A stretch of 60,210 nt of DNA, from positions 1 to 60,210 of the forward strand of contig JAJXXA010000045.1 of the NCBI GenBank assembly GCA_021781335.1, given 5' to 3'. Within the stretch, counting starts at the first letter, position 1, and each line of letters begins with the position of its first letter. The notes under the pieces were generated by a model. It did no database searches. It had not been told where the DNA came from and was given only the letters and a program-made list of their open reading frames with translations. The DNA is from Actinomycetes bacterium (GTDB lineage Bacteria > Actinomycetota > Acidimicrobiia > Acidimicrobiales > RAAP-2). Shown here in pieces: positions 59,379 through 60,210 of this stretch. The position numbers and the translations under genes are program-made.

Positions 59379-60210
59379 ATGAACGTCGAAGATTACGCCC
59401 GCTTTGACGGTGTCGGTGTTGCGACCTTGATCAGCGAGGGCGATGTGAGTCGTGGCGAGGTCATCGACGCCGCACTGGACGCGATCGCGGCAGTCAATCC
59501 CCGTATCAATGCGGTAGTTGAGACCTATGACCCGACGCCATTGTGGTCTCGACCATCGTTGGGTCCGTTCGCCGGCGTGCCGTCTCTGAGAAAGGACATC
59601 CACGACGAAGCTGGTCGACTGATCGAATACGCGAGTCGCTTGGGTGAGGGCCTCGTTGCCAACGAGAGCGACGAAGTGATCCAGCGCATGAATGATGCAG
59701 GCGTCGTCTTTCTTGGCCGTAGCGCCACCTCAGAATTCGCTCTGTACGGGACGACCGAGAGCGTGCTGCACGGTTCGACTCGCAACCCGTGGAATCTTGA
59801 CAAGTCCGCGGGGGGATCGAGCGGTGGGGCCGCAGCCGCGGTCGCGGCGGGTATCGTGCCCTTCGCTGACGCCAGCGACGCGGGTGGTTCCATCAGGATC
59901 CCCGGTGCATGTTGTGGTTTGGTGGGACTGAAATCGTCGCGCACGACAACCAAAAGTGCGACGTCGCGCGCGGACCTCAATGAGAACGTGCACGCCATAC
60001 TCGCTCGAACGGTGCGCGACGTGCGGACCATGGCGAGCTGGCTCGGTGATCTTGAAGAGAATGAACACGCGCTCGACCCGAGCCAACCTTCTTTCAGGGT
60101 CGCTGTGAGTGTGGTGCCGTGGGCGCCAAGGACAGACATCGATCCCCAGATCGTGCGTGCCGTTGAAGAGGTCGCGCGTCACATCGAAGAGCTTGGTGGT
60201 GTTGTGGAAC
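59379..60210 (+). CDS. Amidase signature family enzyme, N-terminal part (cut by window end)
   Basis: Not in the ORF track because it runs off the window; translation from ATG 59379 gives 277 residues. The Ser-cisSer-Lys triad of amidases is intact: Lys72 in VPSLRKDIHD, the cis-Ser in SAGGSSGGAAAAVAAG (about 147-148), and Ser171 in DASDAGGSIRIPGACCGLVGLK. The usual GSDTGGS is ASDAGGS here, a mild variation. Such enzymes hydrolyse amides; relatives include aryl/aliphatic amidases, 6-aminohexanoate-dimer hydrolase and GatA. It is not GatA by context (no gatB or gatC). Its place after an importer suggests it degrades the imported compound. Confidence 0.88.
   Translation, partial: MNVEDYARFDGVGVATLISEGDVSRGEVIDAALDAIAAVNPRINAVVETYDPTPLWSRPSLGPFAGVPSLRKDIHDEAGRLIEYASRLGEGLVANESDEVIQRMNDAGVVFLGRSATSEFALYGTTESVLHGSTRNPWNLDKSAGGSSGGAAAAVAAGIVPFADASDAGGSIRIPGACCGLVGLKSSRTTTKSATSRADLNENVHAILARTVRDVRTMASWLGDLEENEHALDPSQPSFRVAVSVVPWAPRTDIDPQIVRAVEEVARHIEELGGVVE

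Noticed and set aside
1-60210. CRISPR arrays, tRNA or rRNA genes, insertion sequences, prophage or toxin-antitoxin modules
   Set aside because: No regularly spaced direct repeats, no cloverleaf or rRNA signature and no transposase, integrase or toxin-antitoxin motif were seen by eye in any frame.

Overview
The window is 60 kb of GC-rich, densely packed bacterial DNA with about 60 protein genes. It holds no rRNA, tRNA, insertion sequence, prophage or CRISPR that I could recognise. Frequent GTG starts, 1-4 bp gene overlaps, many apparently leaderless genes (a TANNNT box 6-7 nt before the start codon) and gene families such as a PmmB-like mutase next to add-deoA-cdd, EttA, Cfa and short-chain acyl-CoA enzymes suggest an actinobacterium. 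An Acidimicrobiia-like lineage is my best guess, but the sequence alone does not prove it. The window cuts the first gene (phosphohexomutase) and the last gene (amidase).

Layout. (1) 1-11.3 kb is a nucleoside scavenging island: a sugar-phosphate mutase end, adenosine deaminase, thymidine phosphorylase, cytidine deaminase, pseudouridine-5'-phosphate glycosidase with a PfkB kinase, and a complete BMP-type nucleoside ABC importer with a 20-bp hairpin between the binding-protein gene and the ATPase gene. (2) 11.5-21.2 kb is mixed housekeeping: a DHA2 exporter, EttA, tryptophan 2,3-dioxygenase plus kynureninase, PurU, 3-hydroxyacyl-CoA dehydrogenase, inorganic pyrophosphatase and small unknown proteins. 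(3) 21.2-28.7 kb has a MarR-controlled DHA2 exporter, methyltransferases, GNAT acetyltransferases, a P-loop kinase-like protein and Cfa. (4) 28.9-30.9 kb is a three-gene sulfur-relay cassette: flavoprotein of the sulfide:quinone reductase type, TusE/DsrC-like protein, DsrE-like protein. (5) 31-39.4 kb has SPFH and NfeD proteins, an acyl-CoA dehydrogenase, ACT-malic enzyme, a MarR-MFS pair, and a reductase/glycerate kinase pair. (6) 39.8-48.6 kb is a LacI-controlled beta-glucoside locus: regulator, Opp/Dpp-type importer and GH1 beta-glucosidase. (7) 48.6-53.3 kb has Hsp20, a PHS-type MFS symporter, a two-subunit 3-oxoacid CoA-transferase and TetR. (8) 53.5-60.2 kb is a second Opp/Dpp-type importer followed by an amidase.

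The theme is scavenging of small organic solutes: nucleosides, beta-glucosides, amide or peptide-like compounds, tryptophan, glyoxylate- and C4-type acids. Each uptake system sits beside the enzymes likely to process its cargo. None of the three extracellular binding proteins has a lipobox cysteine. Function calls rest on motifs read by eye; no database search was run.
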